Assembly: GCA_013388685.1 (NCBI GenBank)
Contig: JACAET010000052.1
Location: 155,701-219,700 of the forward strand
Length of the DNA stretch: 64,000 nucleotides
Source of the DNA: Chloroflexota bacterium
Lineage (GTDB): Bacteria; Chloroflexota; Anaerolineae; Anaerolineales; Villigracilaceae
Reading direction: 5' to 3'
This document shows positions 53,879 through 62,024 of the stretch, piece after piece. Below the pieces are notes generated by a model, which made no database searches, was not told where the DNA came from, and saw only the letters and a list, made by a program, of their open reading frames with translations. A program made the translations under genes and the position numbers. Positions within the stretch are counted from its first letter, which is position 1, and every line of letters begins with the position of its first letter.

Positions 53879-54796
53879 TCAATTCCCCAGAAACACCAGC
53901 AACAGCGTCAACGTGAGCGGGCTGAGCAGAGTACAGACGAACACCGCCGCCGCGATGAGTTTCGCATCGAGTTGGTATTCCGCCGCCAGCACCGTGGCGC
54001 TGACCATGCTCGGCATCGAAGCCTGAGTCACGGCGCCCTGACGAGCAAAGCCCCGAAGGCCGAACAGCACGGCAAGCCCCAGCCCGATGAGCGGCGCGGC
54101 AAACAGGCGCAATCCCACGCTAAGCGAAAGTGCGCGGCGATTGCCCGACAAGACCACATCCGTCATCTGCACGCCCAGCAGGACGAGCATGAGAGGAATG
54201 GTTCCGCCTGCGGCAAGGTCCACGGCACGACTGACCGGCGCGGGGATGGCGATCCCAAACTCGATGACCAGCGCGGCGAGCAGCACCGCGTACAGCGTGG
54301 GCAGTTTGAGCAGTCCTATCAGGGACTCTTTGAGGTTCATGTGCCCCAGCGATGCAATGAGGACTCCGACGGTATAGAACATGAAGGTGGTGGTGATGAA
54401 ATACACACCCGCGTACGACAGCGCCTTTTCGCCAAACGCAAACGCCACCAGCGGAAGCCCATAGTTGCCTGTATTGGCGAACATGGTGGTGATGACGACG
54501 GCAGTCAGAGCGGGACGTTCCAGTTTCAGAAAATTGCCAAACAGGAATGCCAGCGCGCCCATGAGCAGCACGATCGTGACTGTAAAGCCGATCACCGAGG
54601 CGGCTTCATTCCACTCGAGCTGATTCTTGACGAGCAGGTCGAAGATCAGCACCGGACTGAAGACGTAGAAAACCACCCGCCCCAGACTGCGCGCGTCCAC
54701 ATGCAGAAGTTTACCGAGCGTGAAGCCCGCGCCGCCGAGCAGGAGAATCGGAAGGATGTTGTTGGCAAACGTGTTTGCGAGTATGAAAAGCGACAT
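53879..54796 (-). CDS. AEC-family transporter (auxin efflux carrier-like)
   Basis: A 305-residue membrane protein with about ten hydrophobic helices of the AEC/bile-acid-transporter-like fold. Characteristic segments are NILPILLLGGAGFTLGK at the start, NTGNYGLPL (the broken helix), and MPSMVSATVLAAEY near the end. Substrates in bacteria are organic acids such as malate. It is cotranscribed with the peptidase and acyP genes. Confidence 0.88.
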   Translation of the reverse strand: MSLFILANTFANNILPILLLGGAGFTLGKLLHVDARSLGRVVFYVFSPVLIFDLLVKNQLEWNEAASVIGFTVTIVLLMGALAFLFGNFLKLERPALTAVVITTMFANTGNYGLPLVAFAFGEKALSYAGVYFITTTFMFYTVGVLIASLGHMNLKESLIGLLKLPTLYAVLLAALVIEFGIAIPAPVSRAVDLAAGGTIPLMLVLLGVQMTDVVLSGNRRALSLSVGLRLFAAPLIGLGLAVLFGLRGFARQGAVTQASMPSMVSATVLAAEYQLDAKLIAAAVFVCTLLSPLTLTLLLVFLGN

Positions 54797-54814
54797 CGGT
54801 CAACCGTCAAAAGA

Positions 54815-54846
54815 AAATCACGGAGATTATACCGTCTCCGTGATTT
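54815..54846. promoter_or_regulatory. Hairpin with TATAAT in its loop, between HEAT and AEC genes
   Basis: AATCACGGAG (54816-54825) and CTCCGTGATT (54836-54845) pair. On the minus strand TATAAT lies partly in the loop. It may end HEAT-gene transcription and start that of the AEC gene, 20-30 bases downstream. Confidence 0.55.
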
Positions 54847-54884
54847 ATGCCGTGCGCACATCGGTTCGGGCGAATCCACCTGCC

Positions 54885-55889
54885 CTATTGTTCTTCCTCA
54901 TCGTTTTCTTCAATCTCTGCAAGGTCCTCGAGGTCGTCAGGGTTAATGGACAACAACTCGAATCGGTCAAGGTCCTCGGTAAAGGCAAGGTTGTCGAGCG
55001 CGTCTTCAAGAAACTCGATCAGCTCCTCGTCCTCCGTCTGATCGAGCAGGGCTTCGAGGTAGGTCTGCACATCCTCCCCGCCGATCTGCGAAAGCGACCA
55101 GATGGCGGCAGTCATGACTTCGCCGTCGTCCTCGTTCTCCAGCATGCGCAGGAGCGGCAGGCGCGCCGATTTCAATGCCAGCATGCCCGCGCTTTGCACG
55201 GCGGCTTTGCGGATTTTCAAATTGTCGTTCAGCATCGAGCGCAGGACGCGGTCTTCCCAGCGGTCATCGGCGGAACGTCCCATCGCAATCAGGGCGCTCA
55301 CTTTCCAATCCATGCCGCTTTCGAAAGCAGACTCGATCAATTCGACGACTGCGGGATTCGACGACCAGCCCAGCGACTCGAGGGCGCGGCGTCGGACTTT
55401 CGCTTCCTTCTCCCCTCGGGCTGATTCCAGCAAAGCGGCATGGACCTCTCCGTAGGTTTCTTCTGCAATCTCCTCCAGTTCGCCGAGATCTACGAATACA
55501 TTGAGAGCATTCGCCGCCTCCGCGCGAACGTTGACATCGGGATCGGTCCTCAACATGGCAAGGTAAGCCGGGACGAGTTTGAGATCGTCGCACGCTTCGT
55601 GGTCGAGCAGGCGGATGGCTCTTACACGGACAGCCGCATCGGGGTCGTCCAGGATGGAACGCGCGAAGTCGTCGAAACTGACGAGGGTATCGCTGTCAGC
55701 CAGAGACAAAAGCCCGTCGAGGAGGGACAACTTCCGATCCGGTTTGACGCGTGGCCAAAGGTCCATGAGGGTTTTGAGTTCAAGCGGCGAAATGTCCGAG
55801 AAATGTTTCAAATAGCGGCGCGGGAAATCCTTCGCCGGGGCGAGTAAAGAGTCTAAAACGGTTTGAAAGGAAACGGTCTGTTCGTTCAT
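54885..55889 (-). CDS. HEAT-repeat protein
   Basis: A 334-residue cytoplasmic protein of repeated helix pairs. DPDAAVRVRAIRLL, DPDVNVRAEAANAL, EKEAKVRRRALESLG, NLKIRKAAVQSAG and DDGEVMTAAIWSLSQIG are five HEAT-like repeats with a spacing of about 35-40. The C-terminus is strongly acidic (EIEENDEEEQ). These proteins act as scaffolds. No partner is evident. Confidence 0.88.
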   Translation of the reverse strand: MNEQTVSFQTVLDSLLAPAKDFPRRYLKHFSDISPLELKTLMDLWPRVKPDRKLSLLDGLLSLADSDTLVSFDDFARSILDDPDAAVRVRAIRLLDHEACDDLKLVPAYLAMLRTDPDVNVRAEAANALNVFVDLGELEEIAEETYGEVHAALLESARGEKEAKVRRRALESLGWSSNPAVVELIESAFESGMDWKVSALIAMGRSADDRWEDRVLRSMLNDNLKIRKAAVQSAGMLALKSARLPLLRMLENEDDGEVMTAAIWSLSQIGGEDVQTYLEALLDQTEDEELIEFLEDALDNLAFTEDLDRFELLSINPDDLEDLAEIEENDEEEQ

Positions 55890-55933
55890 AGCTATTCGGT
55901 TTACGTGATCGCCTGCATAAGTTGCCGACCTTC

Positions 55934-55990
55934 GAGAACGCCTCTGACGCGGGGCGTATTGTGCGCGCTTTAGCGCACTGCTGCAAGAGG
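55934..55990. repeat. 56-bp dispersed repeat, copy 1 (downstream of site-2 protease gene)
   Basis: Starts GAGAACG and ends TGCAAGAGG, with the 11 bases GCGTATTGTGC in the middle and the hairpin GTGCGC-GCTTTA-GCGCAC. Aligns along its length with 58030-58085. Both copies lie just beyond the stop of a minus-strand gene. Confidence 0.75.
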
Positions 55991-55991
55991 C

Positions 55992-57398
55992 TTACGGAAA
56001 GATGGTCGAAATGGGGTCAATGAAATCGCGAACATTGACATAGATCATGAGCACCAGCAAAAAGGTCATGCCCACGCCGTGCACGAGGTTTTCGAAGTGA
56101 TGGGACAAGCGGCGGCGGAGGATGAGTTCCGGCAGGACGAAGAGAATGCGTCCGCCGTCGAGGGCGGGGAAGGGAAAGAGATTGAAAACGCCAAGGCTGA
56201 TGGAGAGTGCGGCGATGATTTCGAGAACCGGAATGTACCAGTAAAAGGGACGCGTGGGCGTGGCGGTTTCGCTGGCTTCGATTCCCTGTTGGATGCTCTC
56301 CCCCATGATATCGTAGATGCCTTTCAAACCGATCAGGCGGGTTTGTTCGGCGGGCAGGGATCCGCGCAGAATTTTTGCGGGCATTGAGAGGAGGGCATAG
56401 ATGTTTCGGCCGGCGTATTTGACGCCCCACTGCAAATCTTCGACGGGGGAGGAGGTGGTCTTGTAGGGTAGTCCCAGACCGACTCCGATCATGATGCGGT
56501 TCTGTTCTTCGACAAAACGCGGTATGACCGACAGGGAAACCTGTTGCCCGTTCCGATCCATCAGGAAATTAATGGAGGTTTCTTCGTTTGCGCCGACGAT
56601 GGCGCTCAGGTCTTCATAACTGGCGATGGGTTCTCCGTTACCGCTGATGAAGATATCGCCGCTCTTCAAGCCAGCCTGTTCGGCGGGGGAATTGGGAAAG
56701 ACGGCAGTGACCAGCACTTTTTCGAAATCGTAAGCGCCGACGCGCGAAACGATGAAACTGTAGATCAACAGGGCAGTCACCAGGTTCATGAGAGGACCGG
56801 CGGTAAGCACGAAAAGTCGTTTCCACGGCGCGGCGGCGGCAAGTCCGCCTGTCACGTTGGGGTCGTTTTCGCCTTTCGGGCGGACGAACCCGCCAAGAGG
56901 AAGCCAGTTAAGTGTGAAGCGTGTGCCGGCATGAATGTCCGAGATGACTTCGTTCAATTGTGTCATTCCGTCCGTCCTGCCTGCTTTGATCAATCGTTTT
57001 ACGGCAGCCGGCTTCTCTGCACTGCCTGCCAATACGGGCTCGCCGGTTCGGGTGCGAGTCTGCCGCCGTTCTTCGAACACAACCGCTTCGATGGAACGTA
57101 GAACGAGGCGTCCATCCGTCTCGTCTACGGTGATTTTCACTTCCCGATCGAGCAATTCGCTCCACAGCACGGGCATGCGGAAATTGGCGGGGATTTCGAT
57201 CCGTTTGCCGCTTCGCAAAAAGAAATATCCTTTGCTACTCCAGAACTCAATCGCTCCCGGGGTGGGAAAACCGATGCCGAATTCCTCCACCTCCACCCCG
57301 ACCATGCGCGCAGCGAGGAAATGCCCCAGTTCGTGTACGACGACCATCCCACCGAAAGCCAGGATGAAGATCGCCAATTGCAACGCGGTTTCATTCAT
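55992..57398 (-). CDS. rseP: Site-2 protease (RseP family) with PDZ domain
   Basis: A 468-residue intramembrane metalloprotease. The start at 57398 (MNETALQLAIFILAFGGMVV) has an AAAGGAAA site. Zinc motif HELGH is in the first helix, and the third ligand is in FPALDGGRILF near residue 420. A PDZ domain covers about 235-315 (AEQAGLKSGDIFISGNGEPI). The region between residues 80 and 190 is longer than in E. coli, so length (468 against 450) is slightly above normal. It cleaves regulators in the membrane, for example anti-sigma factors. Confidence 0.92.
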   Translation of the reverse strand: MNETALQLAIFILAFGGMVVVHELGHFLAARMVGVEVEEFGIGFPTPGAIEFWSSKGYFFLRSGKRIEIPANFRMPVLWSELLDREVKITVDETDGRLVLRSIEAVVFEERRQTRTRTGEPVLAGSAEKPAAVKRLIKAGRTDGMTQLNEVISDIHAGTRFTLNWLPLGGFVRPKGENDPNVTGGLAAAAPWKRLFVLTAGPLMNLVTALLIYSFIVSRVGAYDFEKVLVTAVFPNSPAEQAGLKSGDIFISGNGEPIASYEDLSAIVGANEETSINFLMDRNGQQVSLSVIPRFVEEQNRIMIGVGLGLPYKTTSSPVEDLQWGVKYAGRNIYALLSMPAKILRGSLPAEQTRLIGLKGIYDIMGESIQQGIEASETATPTRPFYWYIPVLEIIAALSISLGVFNLFPFPALDGGRILFVLPELILRRRLSHHFENLVHGVGMTFLLVLMIYVNVRDFIDPISTIFP

Positions 57399-57546
57399 TC
57401 TTTTTTTCCTTTGCAAGTCATTATATCGCCTTTTGGAAGGACGACACGGCAAGGTGAGATATTTCTAACTTCCGGAGTACAATGAGCCGGACGGGCTAAA
57501 AACCCCGCATGCATCCCATTCTCCCACCGCAAGGAGCACAGATTAC

Positions 57547-57894
57547 ATGAGAGAGACTTGTATTTTTTGCCGGATCGTTTCGAATGAAGCCCGGGCGGCA
57601 ATCGTGTACCGCGACGAACAGGTGACCGCTTTCCGCGATATTCACCCGGTCGCGCCGACTCACATACTGGTTGTGCCGAACCGGCATATCGAATCGGTCA
57701 ACGCGCTCGAGGCGGAGGACGAGCGGTTGATGGGACATCTGTTTATCGTTGCCGGAAAACTCGCCAGGGAGGAGGGGATTGATCGAGGCGGGTATCGCTT
57801 GATCGTCAACACCGGGGCGGACGGCGGGCAAACCGTCTTTCACCTTCATGTACACTTGATCGGCGGGCAAAGAATGATGCATCCGATGGGGTGA
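57547..57894 (+). CDS. HIT-family protein
   Basis: A 115-residue nucleotide hydrolase or transferase of the histidine-triad family. CIFCRIVSNE at the N-terminus and the triad HLHVHL near the end (QTVFHLHVHLIGGQRM) are diagnostic. It has a strong AAGGAG site 11-17 bases upstream. Such proteins act on adenosine 5'-phosphoramidates. Convergent with the LysM gene. Confidence 0.94.
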   Translation: MRETCIFCRIVSNEARAAIVYRDEQVTAFRDIHPVAPTHILVVPNRHIESVNALEAEDERLMGHLFIVAGKLAREEGIDRGGYRLIVNTGADGGQTVFHLHVHLIGGQRMMHPMG

Positions 57895-57965
57895 TGTCCC
57901 GCCGGGTAGAAGGGCGGTTCCGGGTAGACCTCGGCGTTATATTTGATCTCTTGCATACGTCAGCC

Positions 57966-57982
57966 GACGTTACACTTGCCCT
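57966..57982. repeat. 17-bp dispersed repeat, copy 2
   Basis: The same 17 bases as at 2930-2946, here 48 bases from the 56-bp repeat at 58030-58085. Confidence 0.6.
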
Positions 57983-58029
57983 CTCGCTTCGCTTCGGGGA
58001 TGCTTCGCCATGGCAGGCAAGCGCCAAGG

Positions 58030-58085
58030 GAGAACGTCTCTTAGGCGAAGGCGTATTGTGCGCCCTCTGGCGCGCTTGCAAGAGG
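58030..58085. repeat. 56-bp dispersed repeat, copy 2 (downstream of LysM gene)
   Basis: Aligns with 55934-55990 along its whole length, with the hairpin GCGCC-CTCT-GGCGC in the middle. It lies 6 bases beyond the LysM gene's stop, where it may aid termination. Confidence 0.75.
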
Positions 58086-58091
58086 TTTATT

Positions 58092-58946
58092 TTATTTTTT
58101 TGCCAGGGGGCTTCCGGCAAGTTTGTTTTTCGGCTGGTTGGATCGGTATGCCAGATAAGCCAGCCCAATGCCGCTCAACAACAGGATCAGACCAAATATG
58201 CCCAGAGCGGGAGAACGGCTGCCGCCCTGTGCCGTTGCCGCCGGTTCCCCCGAGGGAAGGGTTTTGGATTGCGCGCCGAAATCCACGGAGGCGCGGTCGC
58301 CGGCTTTGACATCCAACGTGTAGCTCAGGGACATGGTCGGGTTGTAACCATCGGGGATCGCCATGCTGATGTTGTATTTACCAGCCGGGACATTTTTAAA
58401 GCACGAGCGAACCGGCTCGACCAGGTCCGGGTCAATCGCCGATGTGGTGTTTTGGGTTTGGGAATAAGAGCCATTCACATTCGTGAGACTGACCGCGCCG
58501 CCGTCAATGCCCAACTCGGTTTCCTGGCGGAGAGCGTCGCCGTTTGCATCGTCGAATAACAGGACGCAGACTTCGGTTGTGCCGGTAAACGGCGTGGGGG
58601 TGACAGCGGGAGGTGTGGGTGTAAGAGCGGCTTCGGCTGTGGGTTCGGTCACCGGGGCGGCAAGACCCACGATGAGTTGCAGTCCGACGGTCAGGGTGCA
58701 GTCTTCGTCCAGGCGGGTGTTGAATTGTCGCAGTTGCTGAACGGTAATGCCGTGTTTAAACGCGACGCTGGAACAGTTATCCCCTTCGACCACAAGGTAG
58801 AGAATGCGACCATCCGGTTCGGGGGTGGCGGTGACAAAACCCTGCAAATCCGGCGCGGCGTTTGCGCTGCGGAAGGGCAATGCCGCACCGAACAGAAGGA
58901 TTCCAAGAAAAAACAATCCGAGAAGAAAAGTGTTCCGATTTTTCAT
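58092..58946 (-). CDS. Membrane-anchored LysM-type and SdrD-B-like protein
   Basis: A 284-residue surface protein. A signal peptide (MKNRNTFLLGLFFLG to about 31) precedes a LysM-like module (about 48-95: VEGDNCSSVAFKHGITVQQL). A Thr/Pro linker follows, then an SdrD B-like domain (about 125-230; LLFDDANGDALRQETELGI). One membrane helix (about 250-270) ends in a basic tail. LysM should bind peptidoglycan. The start is set by a TATAAT 8 bases upstream. Confidence 0.82.
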   Translation of the reverse strand: MKNRNTFLLGLFFLGILLFGAALPFRSANAAPDLQGFVTATPEPDGRILYLVVEGDNCSSVAFKHGITVQQLRQFNTRLDEDCTLTVGLQLIVGLAAPVTEPTAEAALTPTPPAVTPTPFTGTTEVCVLLFDDANGDALRQETELGIDGGAVSLTNVNGSYSQTQNTTSAIDPDLVEPVRSCFKNVPAGKYNISMAIPDGYNPTMSLSYTLDVKAGDRASVDFGAQSKTLPSGEPAATAQGGSRSPALGIFGLILLLSGIGLAYLAYRSNQPKNKLAGSPLAKK

Positions 58947-58954
58947 CGGCGGGG

Positions 58955-58960
58955 ATTATA
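58955..58960 (-). promoter_or_regulatory. -10 box (TATAAT) for a leaderless start at 58946
   Basis: On the minus strand TATAAT (58960-58955) ends 8 bases before the LysM gene ATG. Confidence 0.5.
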
Positions 58961-59027
58961 ACATTCCAAACCCAATCATTGCTCCCAACGATACGGTTCG
59001 AGCGTAGGATGTGCTGGTAGGGGGCGG

Positions 59028-59288
59028 CTAATACAGAATCTCCCGGTTTGCCCGTTCGATTTCCTCATGGATTCTTTTGACTTCCTCCTTCATCTCGATG
59101 GAAACACCGGCGGTCTGCGGGATGAATTTGACCAAATCCCGCGCCTGACGCAGCAGGTCTTTGACGCTGGCAATGTAGGAAAAATCGCTTTTGCCCAATC
59201 CCGTTGAAGGAACCGGGAGTTGGCGGGCTTGTTGAATCAATTGACGGGCGCGAGCGATGCGTTCCGCGGCAGGAATGAGTTTTGCCAT
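59028..59288 (-). CDS. Hypothetical helical protein, 86 residues
   Basis: A small cytoplasmic protein made of two amphipathic helical stretches (AERIARARQLIQQARQ and VKDLLRQARDLVKF) and a C-terminal charged helix (EVKRIHEEIERANREI). Start 59288 has an AAGGAG site and a TATAAT at about 59311-59316. No family is known to me. Confidence 0.7.
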   Translation of the reverse strand: MAKLIPAAERIARARQLIQQARQLPVPSTGLGKSDFSYIASVKDLLRQARDLVKFIPQTAGVSIEMKEEVKRIHEEIERANREILY

Positions 59289-59390
59289 GCCGATCTCCTT
59301 GTCGTCGTTATTATAACTTCCGGCAGGCGGTTTGGAATTTCGATTCGCGGAAAGGCTGTGTCAGCGCGAGAGCATGCCAGAACGCCGCTC

Positions 59391-59565
59391 CTACCTCGCC
59401 AGCGAAATGAACACATCCTCCAGCGTTGGCTCGCCGACAACGATATCGCGCACATTTATATTCAGCCGTTTCAATGCTTTCAACAAATCCTCTTTCTTCG
59501 TTCCTCGTTCCGTGATTGTCCGCAAGTGATCACCAGCCAAACCCACACGCAATATGCCTTCAATG
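59391..59565 (-). pseudogene. Duplicated C-terminal fragment of the ABC ATPase gene
   Basis: A 175-bp stretch equal to 62025-62199, the 3' end of the ABC ATPase gene, with nine base changes (about 95% identity by my count). It keeps the stop codon and encodes IEGILRVGLAGDHLRTITER to VFISLAR. No ATPase core remains. It is oriented as in the intact gene. Confidence 0.85.
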
Positions 59566-59714
59566 CGGCTTTGTGCGGCTACATCAAACAGGAACTGCTC
59601 AAAGGCGACACCAAACTCAATCACTTTGCTCTCAAGTCCAAACTCTACTTGCGCGCCATTCAATCTGCCTTTGCCGCTTTGCGGGAACTCAATCCCGTTC
59701 GATTGGCTGCGTAA
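59560..59714 (+). pseudogene. Probable transposase C-terminal remnant
   Basis: The plus-strand frame here reads CGYIKQELLKGDTKLNHFALKSKLYLRAIQ split around 59580-59670, then FAALRELN and a stop at 59712-59714. This Lys/Leu-rich tail recalls the ends of some DDE transposases. The family name is from memory, and the rest of the gene is missing. It directly abuts the ABC fragment. The inverted pair CCGCCATAT / ATATGGCGG just beyond (about 59777-59855) may be part of the element's end. Confidence 0.4.
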
Positions 59715-59911
59715 GGTGAGTTAGGTAATTGAGATTAACCTGAATAGTTAACTGCACTTTCGCCAATTTTGTTTAACCGCCATATATGGTGGCAGGAAAG
59801 GTGTCAAAGCACCAAATATGGCGGCTTTCTCCCCGAAAATTTCGCATAAACCATAAAAAGGCGAAACTACAGTAGTTAAGAAACAAGACTCGAATCTAAA
59901 TCTGGTTTGCT

Positions 59912-60370
59912 TTAGGGTATTCCGCCATAGACACTTGTATTAAAGTACATATGATTATATGGCCACTTATAGAAATCATGGCTGCCACCTGAATAACCAA
60001 CTCGTCCGCCAGCAGGAGTACAAGGTGGCTTCTGTATTGTCATTGCTGCATAGTATAAAGATGTATAGTGTCGGACTCCCCCGTATGTTGTCGTTCCCCA
60101 CAACACATTACCATTACAGAAATGTTTGGCATTCCACCACCCATAGCCAATGTCATCCATATTTGTGGACGGATTTACGGTTTTGCTTGTAATAGTGGGA
60201 GACCAGTACGATCCAGTGCTATTGACAACATTATGAAGTCCTCGAGCATATGTCAAGCAATTACTGGAATATGGATAACAGAAGTCATCTGCCTTTGCCA
60301 CATATATGCTCGTTATACCTAATGTAAGAATCACCGCAAGCCCAAGCAGGATTTTTGTTTTTGTGTTCAT
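59912..60370 (-). CDS. Small secreted protein in AT-rich patch, unknown
   Basis: A 152-residue exported protein. A signal peptide (MNTKTKILLGLAVILTLG to about 27, VAKADD) is followed by a Tyr-, Gly- and Trp-rich mature part with four Cys (residues in FCYP, SNCLTY, HFCNG, PPCTP), probably two disulfides. No family recognised. The start overlaps the stop of the preceding gene (ATGA). The region is visibly AT-richer than most of the window, so gene transfer is possible. Confidence 0.7.
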   Translation of the reverse strand: MNTKTKILLGLAVILTLGITSIYVAKADDFCYPYSSNCLTYARGLHNVVNSTGSYWSPTITSKTVNPSTNMDDIGYGWWNAKHFCNGNVLWGTTTYGGVRHYTSLYYAAMTIQKPPCTPAGGRVGYSGGSHDFYKWPYNHMYFNTSVYGGIP

Positions 60371-61191
60371 TTTTGCATTCCCTGATCAAGATAGTTCAAA
60401 ATTTCAGCAGGAGGAGTAGCAACCTGTTCGAAAGTTAAAACCTCTACCATACTGCTCTTGCGTTGAGACCCATCCTGAAAATTAACTATGGTTTGATATA
60501 GTTCAACCTGTCCATCCTCATTATAGAAGGCTTGAGTGTCAATCGAAACAACTTCATTGTTGAACTCTAAAAATTTAAAGGGTCTTGTATATTTTTCTTC
60601 TGCACTGTACTTAATTAGTTCTTTGCCCTTTATGTTTTCAGTTGTTTTCTTTAATTCATTTTTGAGCCTATCGGCAACCTCTGGAAAGCCAAAATCAAGG
60701 GTGTAGATCAAATTGTCCGGGGCGGGAATTATGTTGCCAAAGGTAAGATTGAACCAGGCTTTGTCCTTCAAAACAGAGACCTGTATAATCTCATCGCTAA
60801 TACTCCGTTGAAGGAAAATTCCCTTTACTTCCTGACCTTGACCATCCAGGAGAATCCAATCTTCCGTGATAAAGTCGTTTGGCGCTGGTTGTCCATCAGG
60901 TCTTGTGTTTTCTATATCGTTGTCAAAAGTTTGATGCATTACTACATGGATCCACCCAGCCTTTTGATGTGTATTTGCCCATTTATCTGAAAGCGCACGA
61001 ACCTGTTCAGATAAAGCAAGTTGTTCCTGCACATTCTCTGGCGAGATATTCTGTACCTGAACAATTAGAGGCGGTTCATTGCCTGCTGGCAATTCTGATG
61101 CCGCAGTCACGTTTGAGTGTCGAACAAACACAGCAACGCCAAAGATGAAAAACATTGTTAGTAGCGTCCATAACCAATTTTGCTTCTTCAT
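60367..61191 (-). CDS. Membrane-anchored or secreted protein in AT-rich patch, unknown
   Basis: A 274-residue protein starting at 61191 (MKKQNWLWTLLTMFFIFGV) behind an AAGGAG site. After the signal or anchor come a Gln-rich helical segment (EQLALSEQVRALSDKW) and beta strands ending LTFEQVATPPAEIL. No catalytic motif is visible and I do not recognise the family. It shares a 4-base overlap with the next gene, so the two secreted proteins are surely cotranscribed, perhaps with the response regulator upstream. Confidence 0.7.
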   Translation of the reverse strand: MKKQNWLWTLLTMFFIFGVAVFVRHSNVTAASELPAGNEPPLIVQVQNISPENVQEQLALSEQVRALSDKWANTHQKAGWIHVVMHQTFDNDIENTRPDGQPAPNDFITEDWILLDGQGQEVKGIFLQRSISDEIIQVSVLKDKAWFNLTFGNIIPAPDNLIYTLDFGFPEVADRLKNELKKTTENIKGKELIKYSAEEKYTRPFKFLEFNNEVVSIDTQAFYNEDGQVELYQTIVNFQDGSQRKSSMVEVLTFEQVATPPAEILNYLDQGMQK

Positions 61192-61258
61192 AATATGCAA
61201 CTCCTTTTTAATGAACTTGGCTGACAGATTTATTTTATTCATCCTGGCATTGCTTGTC

Positions 61259-61300
61259 CCTGGAATAAATACCAGTCTTTTCACTGGTATTTATTCCAGG
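61259..61300 (-). terminator. Perfect 18-bp inverted repeat overlapping the response regulator stop
   Basis: CCTGGAATAAATACCAGT and its exact reverse complement (61283-61300) surround 6 bases. The stop codon TAA (61293-61291) lies in the arm. Without a T-run it may attenuate rather than end transcription into the two downstream genes. Confidence 0.65.
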
Positions 61301-61944
61301 TCCTTCGGGAAGTACTTTTGATACCAAGCGGCTGCTTCATGCCGCGATTCGACATCCAATCTGTCAAAAATGGCTGAGACGTGATAAGCGACCGTTTTAA
61401 GTGTTACTCCCACTCGCTTTGCAATTGCTTTATTGCTTAATCCTTTCTCCATCAATAAAAGGACTTCACGCTCGCGTTCGGTCAGTTTTTCCCATTTTTC
61501 GCCCGCTTCCTTCTTCCAGTTTCTCGCCCTGATAAGTTGTTCATTTGTAATCAGATATTCCCCGTGTGCCGCGCGGCGAATTGCTTCGATCAACTGCTCC
61601 GCCCGCGACTCTTTATCCAAAAAGCCAACCGCGCCTGCCTCCATCATGCTCGCAAGGTAGGCGTCCCGGTCATGGGCAGTCAGCACCAATGTGATCGTTT
61701 CGGGGTAATTTTCACGCGCCCATTTTTCAAATGCTAAAGGGGAGAAATTGGGCATTTTCAAATCGAGCAGGATGATTTTGGGGCGTAATTCATCGAGCAA
61801 TTTTTCCGCCTCTTCACCGCTCCCCGCCTCGCCAATGACATAAATATCAGGCGTTTTCTCCAGTATTGCACGAACTCCCGCCCGTAATGGCGGATGGTCG
61901 TCCACAATCAATACGGAAATTTTCTTTTCAGTGTGTTTCGACAT
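61291..61944 (-). CDS. NarL/LuxR-family response regulator
   Basis: A 217-residue regulator. The receiver domain has VDDHPPLRAG, phospho-Asp in IILLDLKMPN and LTAHD, with a Lys in FLDKESRAE. The LuxR HTH has LTEREREVLLLMEKGLSNKAIA and LKTVAYHVSAIF. A GGAGG site precedes the ATG. No kinase lies next to it. It may control the secreted-protein genes immediately downstream. Confidence 0.92.
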   Translation of the reverse strand: MSKHTEKKISVLIVDDHPPLRAGVRAILEKTPDIYVIGEAGSGEEAEKLLDELRPKIILLDLKMPNFSPLAFEKWARENYPETITLVLTAHDRDAYLASMMEAGAVGFLDKESRAEQLIEAIRRAAHGEYLITNEQLIRARNWKKEAGEKWEKLTEREREVLLLMEKGLSNKAIAKRVGVTLKTVAYHVSAIFDRLDVESRHEAAAWYQKYFPKDLE

Positions 61945-62024
61945 GGGCTACCTCCATCGTCTTATCTATACACTATGGAGTAATTTTATATCCCCCCCCC
62001 CCTAAATCTGTCAATCCAACTTTT

